Shown piece by piece: positions 34,111 through 44,990 of a stretch of 64,000 nucleotides of DNA (the first letter of the stretch is position 1; each line of letters begins with the position of its first letter). A model generated the notes under the pieces. The model worked only from the letters and a program-made list of their open reading frames with translations, was not told the origin of the DNA and searched no databases. The stretch is taken from positions 104,973,967 to 105,037,966 of the forward strand of contig OX422216.1 of the NCBI GenBank assembly GCA_949130495.1, written 5' to 3'. A program made the translations under genes and the position numbers. The DNA is from Sambucus nigra. Lineage: Eukaryota; Streptophyta; Magnoliopsida; Dipsacales; Adoxaceae.

Positions 34111-35527
34111 CTAGCCTCCCAATTCCAAGACATCACCTTCCATTACCTACCTCGAGCAAAAAATAACCTAGACGATGTCCTTGCTACCCTAGCCTGCGTG
34201 GTCGACATGCCCGAAGGAATAACAACAGCCCCCTTCCTGGTACAAAAGCAATACAAACCAACCCACTGCTACCACATTGAGCTCAGTACCAAAGAAGATA
34301 CCGAGCTAGCCAATTGCTGGTATTATGATATCTGGTACCTTCTCAAGCATGGTAAGTATCCCGAGGGTTCCAATAAGAAGGACCGGGCAACCCTCCGAAG
34401 ACTGATCGCCCAATACATCATCTGTCACAAAGCACTGTTCAAGAGAAACTTTGATGGAACCCATCATCACTGCATCACAGGGGATGACATTGAAGAGGTG
34501 ATGCAAAGAATCTACACAGGGAATGCGAACCCCACATGAATGGTCACATGATTGCTAAGATCATACGACAAGGCTACTCCAGGATTTCACCGCCTATGTC
34601 CGGAGATGCCTCAAATACCAACAGTTCTCCAACCTTCAACACCTGCCTCTGCGAGAATTATACAACATGACTTCTCCCTGGCCGTTCTCCACCTGGGGCA
34701 TCGACATCATAGGGAAGGTTACACCCAAGGCTTCCAACAGACATGAGTACATCCTGGTTGCCATTAATTACTTCACCAAATGGGTCGAACCTGAGTTATA
34801 TGCAGTTCTGAACACTAAGAAAGTGGCCAAGTTAATTAATAAAAACACCATCTACCGATATGGAGTCCCGCACGAGCTAGTGTCAGATAACGGGTTGCAT
34901 TTTGAGGCAGAAGTCACAGAAGTGGTCAATAAGTATAGGATTCAGAGACACAAATCTTCTCCCTACCGACCTCAGACCAACGGTGCAGTCAAAGCCACCA
35001 ACAAGAACCTGAAAGCCATCATCAGCAGGATGACCAAAAGCTGGCGAGATTGGGCCGAACGAATCCCATACGGCCTGAACCTCAATCCAAACCTCTACTA
35101 GGTCTACCCCTTACTCTCTAGTCTACGGCATGGAAGCACTCCTACCCGTGGAGTTAAAAATACCCTCGTTACGCGTCATGCTTGAAAGTAAGGTTAGTGA
35201 GGAGGACTGACATCAAAGGCGCCTCGACGAGCTGTCACTCTTGGATGAAGGGAGACTGAAGGCGTTATATCACATACAAGGGTACCATCACCGCAGAACA
35301 TGTTCATTCAATAAGAGAGTCAAGGATTGCGGTGTCCGAGAAGGGGATTAAGCCCTCAAAGAAATTGTAGAGTCCATCTGGGACCCCAGAGGGAAATTCA
35401 AGCCCAATTGGAGATGCCCATAATCAAGAAGATCTTGTCCGGTGGTGCCGCCATGCTCACCAACTTAGATGGAGAAGAGATGGCTCGTCCAGTTAACCTG
35501 GACTATCTCAAGAAATTTTACCCCTAG
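34111..35527 (+). pseudogene. T2 integrase, frameshifted, catalytic Glu changed to Lys
   Basis: The start reads ALFKRNFDGTHHHCITGDD and EEVMQRIYTG, the approach to the HHCC finger, which is then broken by frameshifts near 34530-34660. The core is open at 34667-35098. The first Asp is in STWGIDIIGKV (34703-34705), the second in ELVSDNGLHF (34886-34888). The catalytic Glu position in TNGAVKATNK is Lys (AAA, 34991-34993). The C-terminal domain is stop-ridden but ends recognisably (DGEEMARPVNLDYLKKFYP) at 35525-35527. Losing Glu would inactivate strand transfer. Confidence 0.88.
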
Positions 35528-36099
35528 TCCAAAATCTTGGTGCGCTACGACTCTTCTCAGCTCCCTTCCATTCTAAAAAAATCTCTTCATTTTCCCCTCT
35601 ACCTATTTCTACGTGGGCCTGATCCTCTGCAAAAATCATTCTCAGAACTACGTAGGCAGCTCATACATCTTACATGAGCATGGCCCTTTCTTTTTCACAA
35701 AAAACTATTCTTTTCTTATCTCCGAGAACGACAGTTCATTCTAACATATATTTGAACAAAAGGATTATGCATGCCTTAGCGATCGGTATAGATAATTCAA
35801 AAAAAATTCATCAAAAGGCACGGCTAGATGATCAAAAACTTGTTTATTTCACTAATAAGAAACTACAGTGCAATTACATAAGAAAAGGAACGGATGACTC
35901 CCTTCCCCCTACCTTTCTAAAAAGCCAAATAAATTCCGAAACTTATTTCTCGGTACAAAATAAACTCCCCCCAAGAGTCCTACCCACAGCTACCAGAGGA
36001 GCCCACTCCATCATCATCATCATCTACATCCTGGGGTCCCCAAGCTTCCCCTGCCTGAATGGAGTGCCGCAAACACTCTGTGGACCGATAAGCTCGAAC
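35528..36099. other. T2 spacer between integrase and first antisense gene
   Basis: Noncoding. Includes A-rich and T-rich runs and a (CATCAT)n patch near 36009-36024. The open frame 35674-36147 has no recognisable protein and is probably chance. Confidence 0.45.
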
Positions 36100-37264
36100 C
36101 AACCTAAAAAAAACTACCACCCCCCTCCATGGTATCAGATAAAATAAGCCACCTTTGTCCAGTCTCCACTAACAACATCATGCTAACTACTCTTCTCCAT
36201 AACCACTTCATATAATCCCCAAGGATGTACCAAACTCTCCCAGCAGACTGGGAGGGAGGGGTCAACGGAAGTCGACTCTCCCACAAAGAGCCAAGCCACA
36301 TGCGCAGACAATCTGTCAAATCTTCTACCGGAAAGAAGTTTAGTGTCCGAGGTGGAACGATCTGCTCCCAACCAAATTGGCGCAAAATTCACCAAGGGAA
36401 ATAAAAAGAGGTATGTCTGAGACTAACCAGACGAACATACATGTATTCTCCCGGTTCCAGAATAGGCAGTAGCTATCCCCACCAATGTACTGACCAATAC
36501 AGATTTAGAGCCCCATGATCCACGAACCAGTTCTCCCAGCTCTCAATATCCATACCAACACTGATGAAATGGCGCAAAAAGAAGTTGGGTACAGTCGACA
36601 AAGGGTATTTCGGAGGAGTCACCAGGCGGAATCTTTCAGACAACCACATGAACAGCATCACAGGGCTACCCCTCAGAACGACCTCCTCGCCAGGCATCCA
36701 GGCCATTCAGAGTCTTCGCCAGTATCACCGTCGCAGGATTGCGACGGTAGGACATCCATGAAGTAATACCTGCAAGTTGTGGGTCCACTAGCAGCTCCCG
36801 GTCACCAGTAGCAATTTTAAAACCAAGCCCAGAACAACAGCTCCGGCATCTCCAGCATCACCAACCTCCTGCAAATGCACGGACTGTAGCACCGCCAGAA
36901 GAGAAATCATTCCTCCAGTAACCAAGGATCTACCCGTCGAGGGTGAGATGTGAAGAAGCCCATCCAACAACTCCCGGGGAGAATGGGAAAACTCAGGCAG
37001 AGTCGCAGCAATGCCGGGATTTATCCCCAACATGGAAGAAAATTCCTCATAAGTCGGACAAACTTCTTCCAAGCCAAAGCTGAATACATGGTCTTCGGGG
37101 TACCAGAATTGTACCGCCGCCATCAGCATGTTCCACTCTATGGGCCGATTACGCTATAAAGAAAATCGATGCATGTTGTAAGCATCGTAGTCAACATTAT
37201 AGGAGCACATCGCCTCCAAAGTCTTGAGGTAGTTGGCAAACTCAACACTACCAGGGAGAGCCAT
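36100..37264 (-). pseudogene. T2 antisense gene 1, DUF7745-like
   Basis: The minus-strand start is MALPGSVEFANYLKTLEAM (ATG at 37264), about 57 bp after a TATA box at 37333-37321. An in-frame TAG lies near 37155. The protein then continues with LMAAVQFWYPEDHVFSFGLE, EVCPTYEEFSSMLGINPG, PTVATVILAKTLNGLDAW, GSPVMLFMWLSERFRLVTP and MRQFGWEQIVPPRTLNFF, through several stops and two frame changes. These phrases match my recollection of DUF7745, a plant family found as extra ORFs in gypsy elements. Its role is unknown. It lies downstream of, and on the same strand as, the PMD gene, with its own promoter-like sequence between. No introns are needed to read it. Confidence 0.65.
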
Positions 37265-37861
37265 CTCACAGAATAAGAAAGATAGAATCTGAAGGTGTGA
37301 GGAAAACACTCCACCCTTACCCCCTCTTTTATACTTGAAAACCCTCACAAAAGACATAACCTCTGCGGAAATCGGAAGAAATCCTGCCCCACAAGGTACC
37401 AAAGGCTGAAGAGGATACCAATCAAATCTTTAACTTGATGGGACTGGACTGACCTGCCAATAGGCAGGACAAGGTGCTTGTCGATCGGCAACCCCCTACT
37501 TTTGGAAATTTTCCTTTTTCCTCTTTTGTCAAAATTCAGAAAACTCAAAATAAATTGATATTCTCAAAAGAATTTCAAAAATTTCCCTTTCTAGCTTTAT
37601 ATAAATTCTCATTTTAAATAAAACTTTCCTTCAAATCCCAAAAATATTTCTTTTTACGGTCTCAGCAGCAAAGTAAAAAGCGCATGTGCATGCATTCATT
37701 CATTCATCATTAATAGGATATAATAAAAAACTCTATTGCATTGCATAGATATTTTTTTGTGTTACATCAATTTTGCAGGAAAATAAAGAAAAGCAAAAAA
37801 CAATGGGACTCAGCCCGAACCCACATTCTCTCTCTCTCACTTACCCTTTCCCCTCTCTCTC
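37265..37861 (-). promoter_or_regulatory. Promoter-like region of T2 antisense gene 1
   Basis: Minus-strand TATAAAAGAGGGG at 37333-37321 lies about 57 bp before the ATG. About 120 bp further upstream are CTGCCAATAGGCAG (37454-37467) and TGTCGATCGGCA (37479-37490), close variants of palindromes in the T2 LTR. The remainder to 37861 is AT-rich and includes the 3' end of the PMD gene. Confidence 0.55.
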
Positions 37862-39993
37862 CTAAGAGCTTCCACCCCTGCGACGCTCTCTCTTTCCCCG
37901 ACGGCGAGATGACGCACCACCGCTACCTGAACCAAACTCCTCCCTAGATGAGGCAGATGGCACCAAGCAAGAAGGAACAGGAACCGCGTCCTGAATATGG
38001 GTAGTCGCCGAAGATATCCAGTCCCTAATATCCCTCCGCCAAGTGGTGGACACCCGTACGTGCTGCAAGAAAAGGCAGAATCAGTATCAAGCAGAAAAGA
38101 TCAAAAGAAACAAAGGAGAAGAACATAAAAGATGTACCTCAGGATGAAGAACCTCCTCTGTCAAGCCTAACTCCTTCGGGTCCATCGCATGAGGACGGGG
38201 TAGCATAGGCACCATCCCTCCATCAGCCCGCCGGATATTGTATGAAGGGGTATGCAACCGCACAGAGGGAACCTCCGAGGTCACCGCCTTTGCAGATGTC
38301 GACGGACCTCCACCACTGTGGGAGGACCCCACTGGCCGAGACAAACCCACAGGAGGGAAGGGCAGTGCATCATATATGTTGGGCACCATCAACCAGCTCA
38401 TCACAAAGTCCATATAATCATACGACACAGCCGTATCGGTGTACAACAAGTAGGACTCGCCAATCATCGTCGCGATCCTTGCATCCTCAGACAACAGCCG
38501 CTCCCGCCTCATAGACATAGGGGGCCTCATAGGTGGCACCACCACCTCCTCCTCAACAACCTGTCGAACCATCCTCTCCTCGAGATACCAGGAGTGGCCA
38601 AACTCATGCACCAACAAATGCCTTATCTGCGCATTCAACACAGTCAACCCTGTGTCCTGAACAGTCGTCCCCTAAGGGTAAAAGGTCACTTGAGAAATTC
38701 CTCAGCAAAATATAAGGAAATATGGAATCAGAGGTCTTAGACTAAAGAAGAAAAAAGGTCTTACCCTATCACTAGTCAGGCCATTCAAGGCCTAACGCAT
38801 TGACTCCAGAGAGAGACCTCCTCGACTGTTGATTGGCCTTTCGCCACCGATACAACCAGCAAAAGTCCCCAACAATCTCATCCTTTAAAGAAATCAGCTG
38901 GGTATTACACCCGATCACCTCATAGAACCACGTCTGCCAAAGACAAAAGTTTGCAATTAAAAAGAAGATGCATAAGGAAAATGCGAATGCATGAAAGGAA
39001 AATGCGCAAATTAAAAGAATACCTCAAGATTATACGTGGCTCTAGTAAAAGTTTGTCAGCAGCACCGGTTGAATACATCTAGAGAAAAATAAAGGGTCGC
39101 CAAAGTCAGGCTCCACCAACATAGAGAGGGATGTTCGAAAACATCCTCAGATATGGTAAAAATCATAAGTGCACAACGTCGTCGCTCAATGCCACCATAA
39201 ATCCCCCCCAACACTAGCAAAATCTACAACCGGGCCATCTGTCTCACCTGCAAACCGTCCTCCACATCAATCACCCTACCCAATAAAATGTCCTTCAGCA
39301 GCGACAGACGGATGGAGTCCCAGACACCATCCTCCCCACATCACTAAGCACCGCGTGCACCCCATCCGGCCTCACCCATAAAGAATGATCCACCTCAATC
39401 TGCTCTCCATCGCAATCCAGCCACAGCAGTTGTTGCACATCTATGGGAGTCACAGTCATCTCTCCAAAGCCAAAATGAAAGGTGTGGGTAGTGTTCCACC
39501 ACCTCTCCCCCAGAGCGCATAAACTGTCGTCGAACGAGGCGTCTCATCCAGAATAGATGCCAAACTCCCAAAGCCTGCTGAGGATACCACCCAACGCACC
39601 ACAGGTGGAAGATGCTCCCATACATCCTTAAGCCCCGTCATCTCGCGGGCACGCATAGTCGAAAAAGACACATCCGACTGTCAAAAGAGAAATCCATGTC
39701 AAAATCCAAGAAAAAAGGAAAATCACCAAGAAAGAATGCCAAAAGTTATTTTACTTACATAACCGCCAAGGTTCACCACCCTCGAAGAGCGATGACGCGA
39801 TGGCTCCCGCAGTAAGGTCCGCTCATCCGCAATCGGCTCGAATGCGTTAAAAGAGTTCTCGCTCCCCAAAGCAAGAGGCGCAGCCCTTCACTCCACGTTT
39901 GCCCAGTCGTCAACAACCAACCACTCCCTGTGTACTGCAGTGCTCACAAAAGCGGCCTCTTTTTAGATTGCGGAATGCTAGAACGATTCGCAT
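37862..39993 (-). pseudogene. T2 antisense gene 2: plant mobile domain (PMD) gene, five exons with visible splice sites
   Basis: Minus-strand exons: A about 39993-39759 (donor TAT|GTAAGT), B 39677-39023 (acceptor TTTTGACAG, donor CTTGAG|GTATTC), C 38933-38765 (TTTGGCAG; GATAGG|GTAAGA), D 38671-38138 (CCCTTAG; CCTGAG|GTACAT), E 38062-37862 (TTCTTGCAG; stop TAG). Joined across C/D and D/E the frame holds. Exon B carries the PMD signature: GERWWNTTHTFHFGFGEMTV, then TPIDVQQLLWLDCDGEQ. Exon C has TWFYEVIGCNTQ, exon D HEFGHSWYLEERMVRQ and exon E a basic Arg/Ser-rich tail (SSRRRGKRERRRGGSS). Stops and frameshifts occur in A, B and C, so it is dead. PMD proteins in hosts act in silencing and genome stability. 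The role in a transposon is unknown. Confidence 0.8.
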
Positions 39994-40029
39994 AAGAAAA
40001 TTGTAGAAAGAGGAAGGCAAGAAGCTATG

Positions 40030-40160
40030 TGTACTGCAGTTGTTTTGTTCTTCTCTACTTTGGGGTATACCCCTAGGTGAGGCGCTGGGTTTCATCCCTA
40101 TGTGTACTTGTTGTAGTTGCAGTTGTTGATATATATACATAATTTTTCCCAAAAAAAAAA
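40030..40160 (+). mobile_element. 5'-truncated LINE tail (131 bp)
   Basis: A perfect 19-bp duplication AGGAAGGCAAGAAGCTATG flanks it (40011-40029 and 40161-40179). It holds GGGGTATACCCC, ATATATACATAATTTTTCCC and a 10-A tail, the same 3' end as the LINE at 56414-59157. It landed in the presumed 5' untranslated region of the T2 PMD gene, between its TATA-like box and exon A. Confidence 0.93.
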
Positions 40161-40179
40161 AGGAAGGCAAGAAGCTATG

Positions 40180-40345
40180 AAAAATGAGGGGAACCCGCCC
40201 CTTTTTATTGGACGCTGAGGGTCATGCTGATCGACACTGACCCCAAACCTACCGATCGGCACTGACTCTTTGCCTTCTTGAGGAAGCTCAAAAGTCCATG
40301 CCATTGTTGAATGACACCCTCTACACCATGCCGACTGGCACCCCC
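40180..40345 (-). promoter_or_regulatory. Promoter-like region of the T2 PMD gene
   Basis: Minus-strand AATAAAAAGGGG at about 40210-40198 (TATA-like, cf. TATAAAAAGGAGGG in the LTR). Upstream lie TGCTGATCGACA (40225-40236), CTACCGATCGGCA (40249-40261) and TGCCGACTGGCA (40329-40340), matching the LTR palindromes. Confidence 0.55.
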
Positions 40346-40749
40346 CTTAAATTTTCGTATAGAAACTCCCAAAAAATTCTAGAAAACCCTAAAAAATCCT
40401 CAGAAAAATCCTAAAAATCTCGAAAAGGATTTAGAACATTTTCACCAAGAAAATTCAAAACTCCCTCAAGCGGAATCCCTATTTCCCCAGCGGAAGTCTC
40501 AAAATCCAAGTGAATCTCCTCCCGGCAACATCCTTGGAGGACCTCTAAGGTATCCCAAAATTCCTCAAAGGTCTCAGGTCTCCCCGAGCAAAGCATGGAC
40601 CACCAAATTGCTTCCCCAGTGGAATTTACAACATCAAATTGGTTATTACATGCTAAAATCTCCAAAAGATACGAGAATTTCCCCAGCAATCAGCTCCCCA
40701 ACTCAAATCAAAATCACGAGGTAATTTTCTCGACAGAGTTCCCCGAGAA
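40346..40749. other. T2 spacer between PMD promoter and tandem array
   Basis: AT-rich with repeated CCCTAAAAAATCCT-like phrases (40380-40420). No gene supported. Confidence 0.4.
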
Positions 40750-41513
40750 CATCTCAACTTAAGCCTGCAGAATTGGCTTTGACCACAGAATTGGTCATCT
40801 CAATTTAAGCCCTCAGAATTGGCTTCGACCCACAAAATCGATCACCCTCATCCTCAAGCCCTCAGAATTGGCTTCGACCCGCCGAATTGGTCACCTCAAA
40901 CTTAAGCCCGTAGAATTGGCTTCGACCCGCAGAATTTGTCATTTCAAACTTAAGCCCGCAGAATTGGCCATCTCAACTTAAGCCCGTAGAATTGGTTTCA
41001 CTCGCAGAATTGGTCATCTCAACTTAAGCCCGCATAATTGGCTTTGACCCGCAGAATTGGTCATTTTAAACTTATGCCCGCGGAATTGGCTTTGACCCGC
41101 AGAATTGGTCCCCCTCATCTTCAAGCCCTCAGAATTAGCTTTGACCCACAGAATTGCTCATATCAAACTTAATCTCACAGAATTGGCTTCGACCCGCAGA
41201 ATCGGTCACCCTCACCCTCAAGCCCTCAGAATTGTCTTTGACCCGCAGAATCGGTCACCCTCATCCTCAAGCCCTCAAAATTGGCTTCGGCCCATAGAAT
41301 CGGTCACCCACATCCTCAAGCCCTCAGAATTGTCTTCGACCTGTAGAATCGGTCACCCTCATGCCTAAGCCCTCAGAATTGGCTTCGACCCGCAAAATCA
41401 GTCACCCTCATCTTCAAGCCCTCAGAATTGGCTTTGACCCACATAATCGGTCATCCTCATCCCCAGGTCCTCAGAATCGGCCTCGACCCTCTGAATTGGT
41501 CATCCTCTTTCAA
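40750..41513. repeat. Tandem array of ~46-bp units (about 16 copies)
   Basis: The core is AAGCCCKCAGAATTGGCTTCGACCC in 20-base pieces (AAGCCCGCAGAATTGGCTTC, GACCCGCAGAATTGGTCA). Two subtypes occur: one spaced by TCTCAACTT (left half) and one by CCCTCATCCTC (right half). Each unit itself contains two CAGAATYGG half-repeats. It lies just before the 3' LTR. Confidence 0.92.
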
Positions 41514-41576
41514 AGGCATCGTGCGGTGTCTATTCGATGGCTATCGTGTGTTCCAAACTCACCCGACGTGGGGATC

Positions 41577-43664
41577 TATAGACTCCCTATTCTAACACCC
41601 CCTAACCTCTCCGTAGATCCCCTAGCACCTCCTCTCATCGCTACAAACCTAAGTCATACCCCGGGTACTGACCTAAAGGCCATCGGGCACTCCCAAGCTC
41701 CATTTGACCAAAAGTCAAACTCTTCAGCTCGACCGAGACTGAATGAATCTTCGAAGGGCATTAAAACCCCTTTCCAACGTTATGCCCCATGCACGATTCT
41801 AACTTACGATGTAGATGAACAACCCATTTTCCCCCAAAACTTGATCAGGAGGGGATGCTCCCAGGCTCCGTTTGACCAAAGTCAACTCTTCAGCTCGACC
41901 ACGACTAAATGAATCTTCGAAGGTCACGAAACCCCTTTTCAACGGTCTGACTCATGCACGATTCTAACTTACAGTACGGACGAACGATCCGTTTTACTCT
42001 GATAGGTCACCGAGCGCTTCCAGGCCCCGACTGACCAAAGCTAACTCTCAAAACTGAGTCAAACTCTTTGTAATGTCGAAGTACATCTCCTAACCTTTCC
42101 AATGGTCAGGCCCCATGCGCAATTCTGACTTACCATGTGGACGAACGATCCCTTTTGCGTACGACGATCCCCCGTCCAAAGGATCGAGGAATGCTTCCGA
42201 GACACATTTGACCTAAATAAACTCCCGAACACGGGAGCAGTGCAAAGACTTTCGAAGGTCTCTGAATTACCTTTCCAACGGTTTGCCCCGTGCATGATAT
42301 TTTTCGAAGGAACCTGAAAGTGATTGCCAAACGGTAGGTTCTAAACCCTGCCTATCGGCAGTGTGCCTAAACACACCTACCGATTGGAAGGACCAGGGCT
42401 ATGCCGATTGACAATGCCCTGGGCCTATAAAAAGGAGGGCCTGACCTCATTCTAAAAAACTAAGATATGAGATCCATCACTCTCAACAAGCTAAAAAAAC
42501 CCCTCTCGAAGTCAGCGTGATTTCCACATCCAAATCCCTTTTCAACCTTCACCTTTCATCACCTTTTTCATCAAACTTGGTGAATTAAGTACCCTCCATC
42601 ATCATCCAATTGCAAGGGCTGCTCTCCAACATCCAAGATCAAGCTCAAGATTTTCAAGAAGGTCCAACTTTCTCCACTCGCTCCTTAAATTCTCCTAAAT
42701 TCGCACTAATTTGTCTTGTTACTTAGTATTTTTATTCTCTCATCTCACATATCCTAATATATTTTTTATCTAGTATTATTTCACATCTCTTATTTTCATA
42801 TAAATAAAACCAAAAAATAAGAAAAAGAGGATTTGCTCATAAATTCCAAACGGGAATTCTCACACTTTTCTCACAACTAAAACACTTTTTTACACACACA
42901 CGCATATAAGAGAAGTCACCGATTAGGTTTATGGGATAGTCCCACCCCTCGTTTTGCATACGAACTACGTGGACTTTGATGCCTCTATAGGCTACGTAGG
43001 CGTCTCAGGGTAAAACCCGAGACTCGAGTCATTTTCCTACTTTTCTTCTTATTTTCTTTTTTATATATTCTTTAAAACTTAATTCTCTTAAACTCTCTCT
43101 CTCTCTATATATATATATATATTGGTTCTTGATGGCGTATTATCCCGCATGCGTTATCATTCCCTTATAATGATCGACGCTAGGATAATCGCATAAATCC
43201 TATTTTCTAATATTACTTTTAGGAACATTCCTACGGATGACTCGCTTTATCTCTTCCCATGATACAAGTTGATGATTCCTATCTCTACTACATATACACA
43301 TGCACACATATCACGGGGAAGTAAAGGAAAATAGCAATAACCCATGAGAGACCGTAAGGGCGGAATGGGTGCCTAACACCTTCCCATTTCGTAACTTAGC
43401 CTTCAAACCCTTTTCGAATCATTTTGGTTTCGTATGTATTAGTATGTCTTTGGATGCTATCCTTCGGGATGGCTCCCTTTTTTCTTTTGTCTGTTTTGAG
43501 TAAAATAGACTGATGATTCTATCGCTCTACATTTTCACCTCATCACCAACGCCAGTCGAAGCACTCCCGAGAGGAATGCGCGGGACCAAGATCCTCCTGA
43601 GATAAAGGGGACACCCCCTCTTCTTCGCCTCTCCCGCCGCGAGGATTAGAAGGGGATGGCCACA
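41577..43664 (+). repeat. 3' LTR of T2
   Basis: 2088 bp, TATAGACTCC to GGCCACA. TATA box CTATAAAAAGGAGGG at 42425-42439, preceded by palindrome-like boxes at 42324-42337, 42348-42361, 42377-42390 and 42402-42413. Followed by the target duplication TGTTC (43665-43669). Confidence 0.92.
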
Positions 43665-43700
43665 TGTTCATTTAACATTCTTGGTCGATTTTCTTGGTAG

Positions 43701-43907
43701 CCGGATTCACTTTACTTCAATGTACTTAGTTTTGCTGAGGATGTTCGGGAATTTCAGTTCCCGTCCTTTAGTAATTTCCCTTCGGCATTGCAGCCAAACA
43801 AAAAGAAGCAAGAGGCAGCTGATAACTTGGTTAAGATGCTTGAACTTGCACCAAACGACATAGTGGAAAATTTGCAGCCCTACCTCACACCTAATCCTAC
43901 TTTGGAG
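43701..43907 (+). pseudogene. KU80: Captured Ku80 exon, downstream of T2
   Basis: Bounded by TTCTTGGTAG (3' splice site, to 43700) and GAG|GTACTT (5' splice site, 43908). All 69 codons are open. Key phrases are PDSLYFNVLSFAEDVREFQF, FPSFSNFPSALQPN, EAADNLVKMLELAP and LTPNPTLE, typical of the plant Ku80 region following the beta-barrel. It joins in phase 0 to the exon at 8593-8671. The TGTTC duplication shows T2 entered the intron, about 25 bp before this acceptor. Whether the fragment is expressed is unknown. T2 adds about 35 kb to the intron. Confidence 0.85.
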
Positions 43908-44928
43908 GTACTTATGTGTTTGCTTATTTCTTCTATCACTTAAAAAAAGGTCTGATATATGACTACTTCTTAGTTTTAAAACACCATTTCTTTGCCGTTA
44001 AATTCTGAGCTTCCTGTCATTATGCTATTGTTCATTTATTATCCTTTTTTTCCTGGAGAGTAACTATTTTTTTCGTGATAGGTTCCCATTTTATATCAGT
44101 AATTTGCATTTATTTAATTTTGACGAAACCCAATCTCTTTTTTGCGTTCAGGTACTCTGTTTGTTATGTACTGTTGTAGATCGGGTGAAAAAAATCATCT
44201 CGACAAGCAGATCTAAAGGGTTCAATTCGTGGGATATTTGTCGCCTTATGCTCCTATAGTGGACGTGGTGGTGTCAAGAGGTGACGATCTAAAATCGTTT
44301 TGTTATGCAGTGAACAGTATATACGTCTCCTACTGGTGTAACGTTATTATGGAGGCATTTGATACTTTTTGGAGGCACTTTTTGTTGCTCTTTTTGAGCT
44401 CCTATAAATAGTTTTTTTTACCTTTTTTTTCATGTCTATTTTACCCACATTTATTTGATGTTTTGATGTAACCTTTTTTGGTTGTTTTAGTTGATTTGAA
44501 GGTATTTAGAGGTGACACTATTAAAATGGAAAAGTATGTACAAATATTTACAACTATTTTGTATCGTTTAGTAACAATAGTTATACCCTTACACAACTTC
44601 ATTTAGCTGTATTGAATTCTGCTTTTTTTAGTTACCTATTTTGATGTATAGATAAATTTGAGGAAGTTGATGATACAATGGAAGATATATTATATTGTTC
44701 GTACACAAGTGATTTGTAGTTTATTGATAAAAGGAATATTTATATTATTTGATTTTGTGTATAGGGTGTATTTCTCAATCTCATACGAGGTCCAATACGG
44801 ACTATTATCCCTTACACAACTTCAATAGAAGAAATTTTGTTTACATTTTTAAATTATTTACCATTATTTCTGTTATATAAAAACTCCGACTAAAATTATA
44901 CACAACTTAGTACTTTGAAAAATTAACA
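43908..44928 (+). other. Helitron 3' body
   Basis: T-rich, intron-like, then a segment around 44170-44310 with GATCGGGTG and short open frames of no recognised family. No further Ku80 exon is visible, so capture ended inside the next intron. Confidence 0.45.
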
Positions 44929-44955
44929 TCGTGCCTTCAAGCACGAGCATACCCT

Positions 44956-44957
<2 letters not shown>
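44929..44957 (+). other. Helitron 3' terminus: hairpin plus CTAG
   Basis: TCGTGC-CTTCAA-GCACGA (44929-44946), then GCATACC and CTAG (44954-44957) followed by T. Matches the family rule of a short GC-rich hairpin about ten bases before CTRR. Confidence 0.8.
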
Positions 44958-44987
<30 letters not shown>

Positions 44988-44990
44988 ACA
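44958..44990. repeat. (TG)n(TA)n microsatellite
   Basis: TGTGTGTGTG then ATATAT, lying between the Helitron end and the Tekay-type LTR. Confidence 0.9.

Noticed and set aside
38242..38740. Plus-strand 90-162-codon frames opposite the PMD gene
   Set aside because: Shadow of the antisense gene, which has splice sites and a domain. These have neither.
41105..41912. Repetitive plus-strand frames with NRSPSSSSPQN-like units
   Set aside because: Translation of the 46-bp tandem array and LTR start. No protein family.
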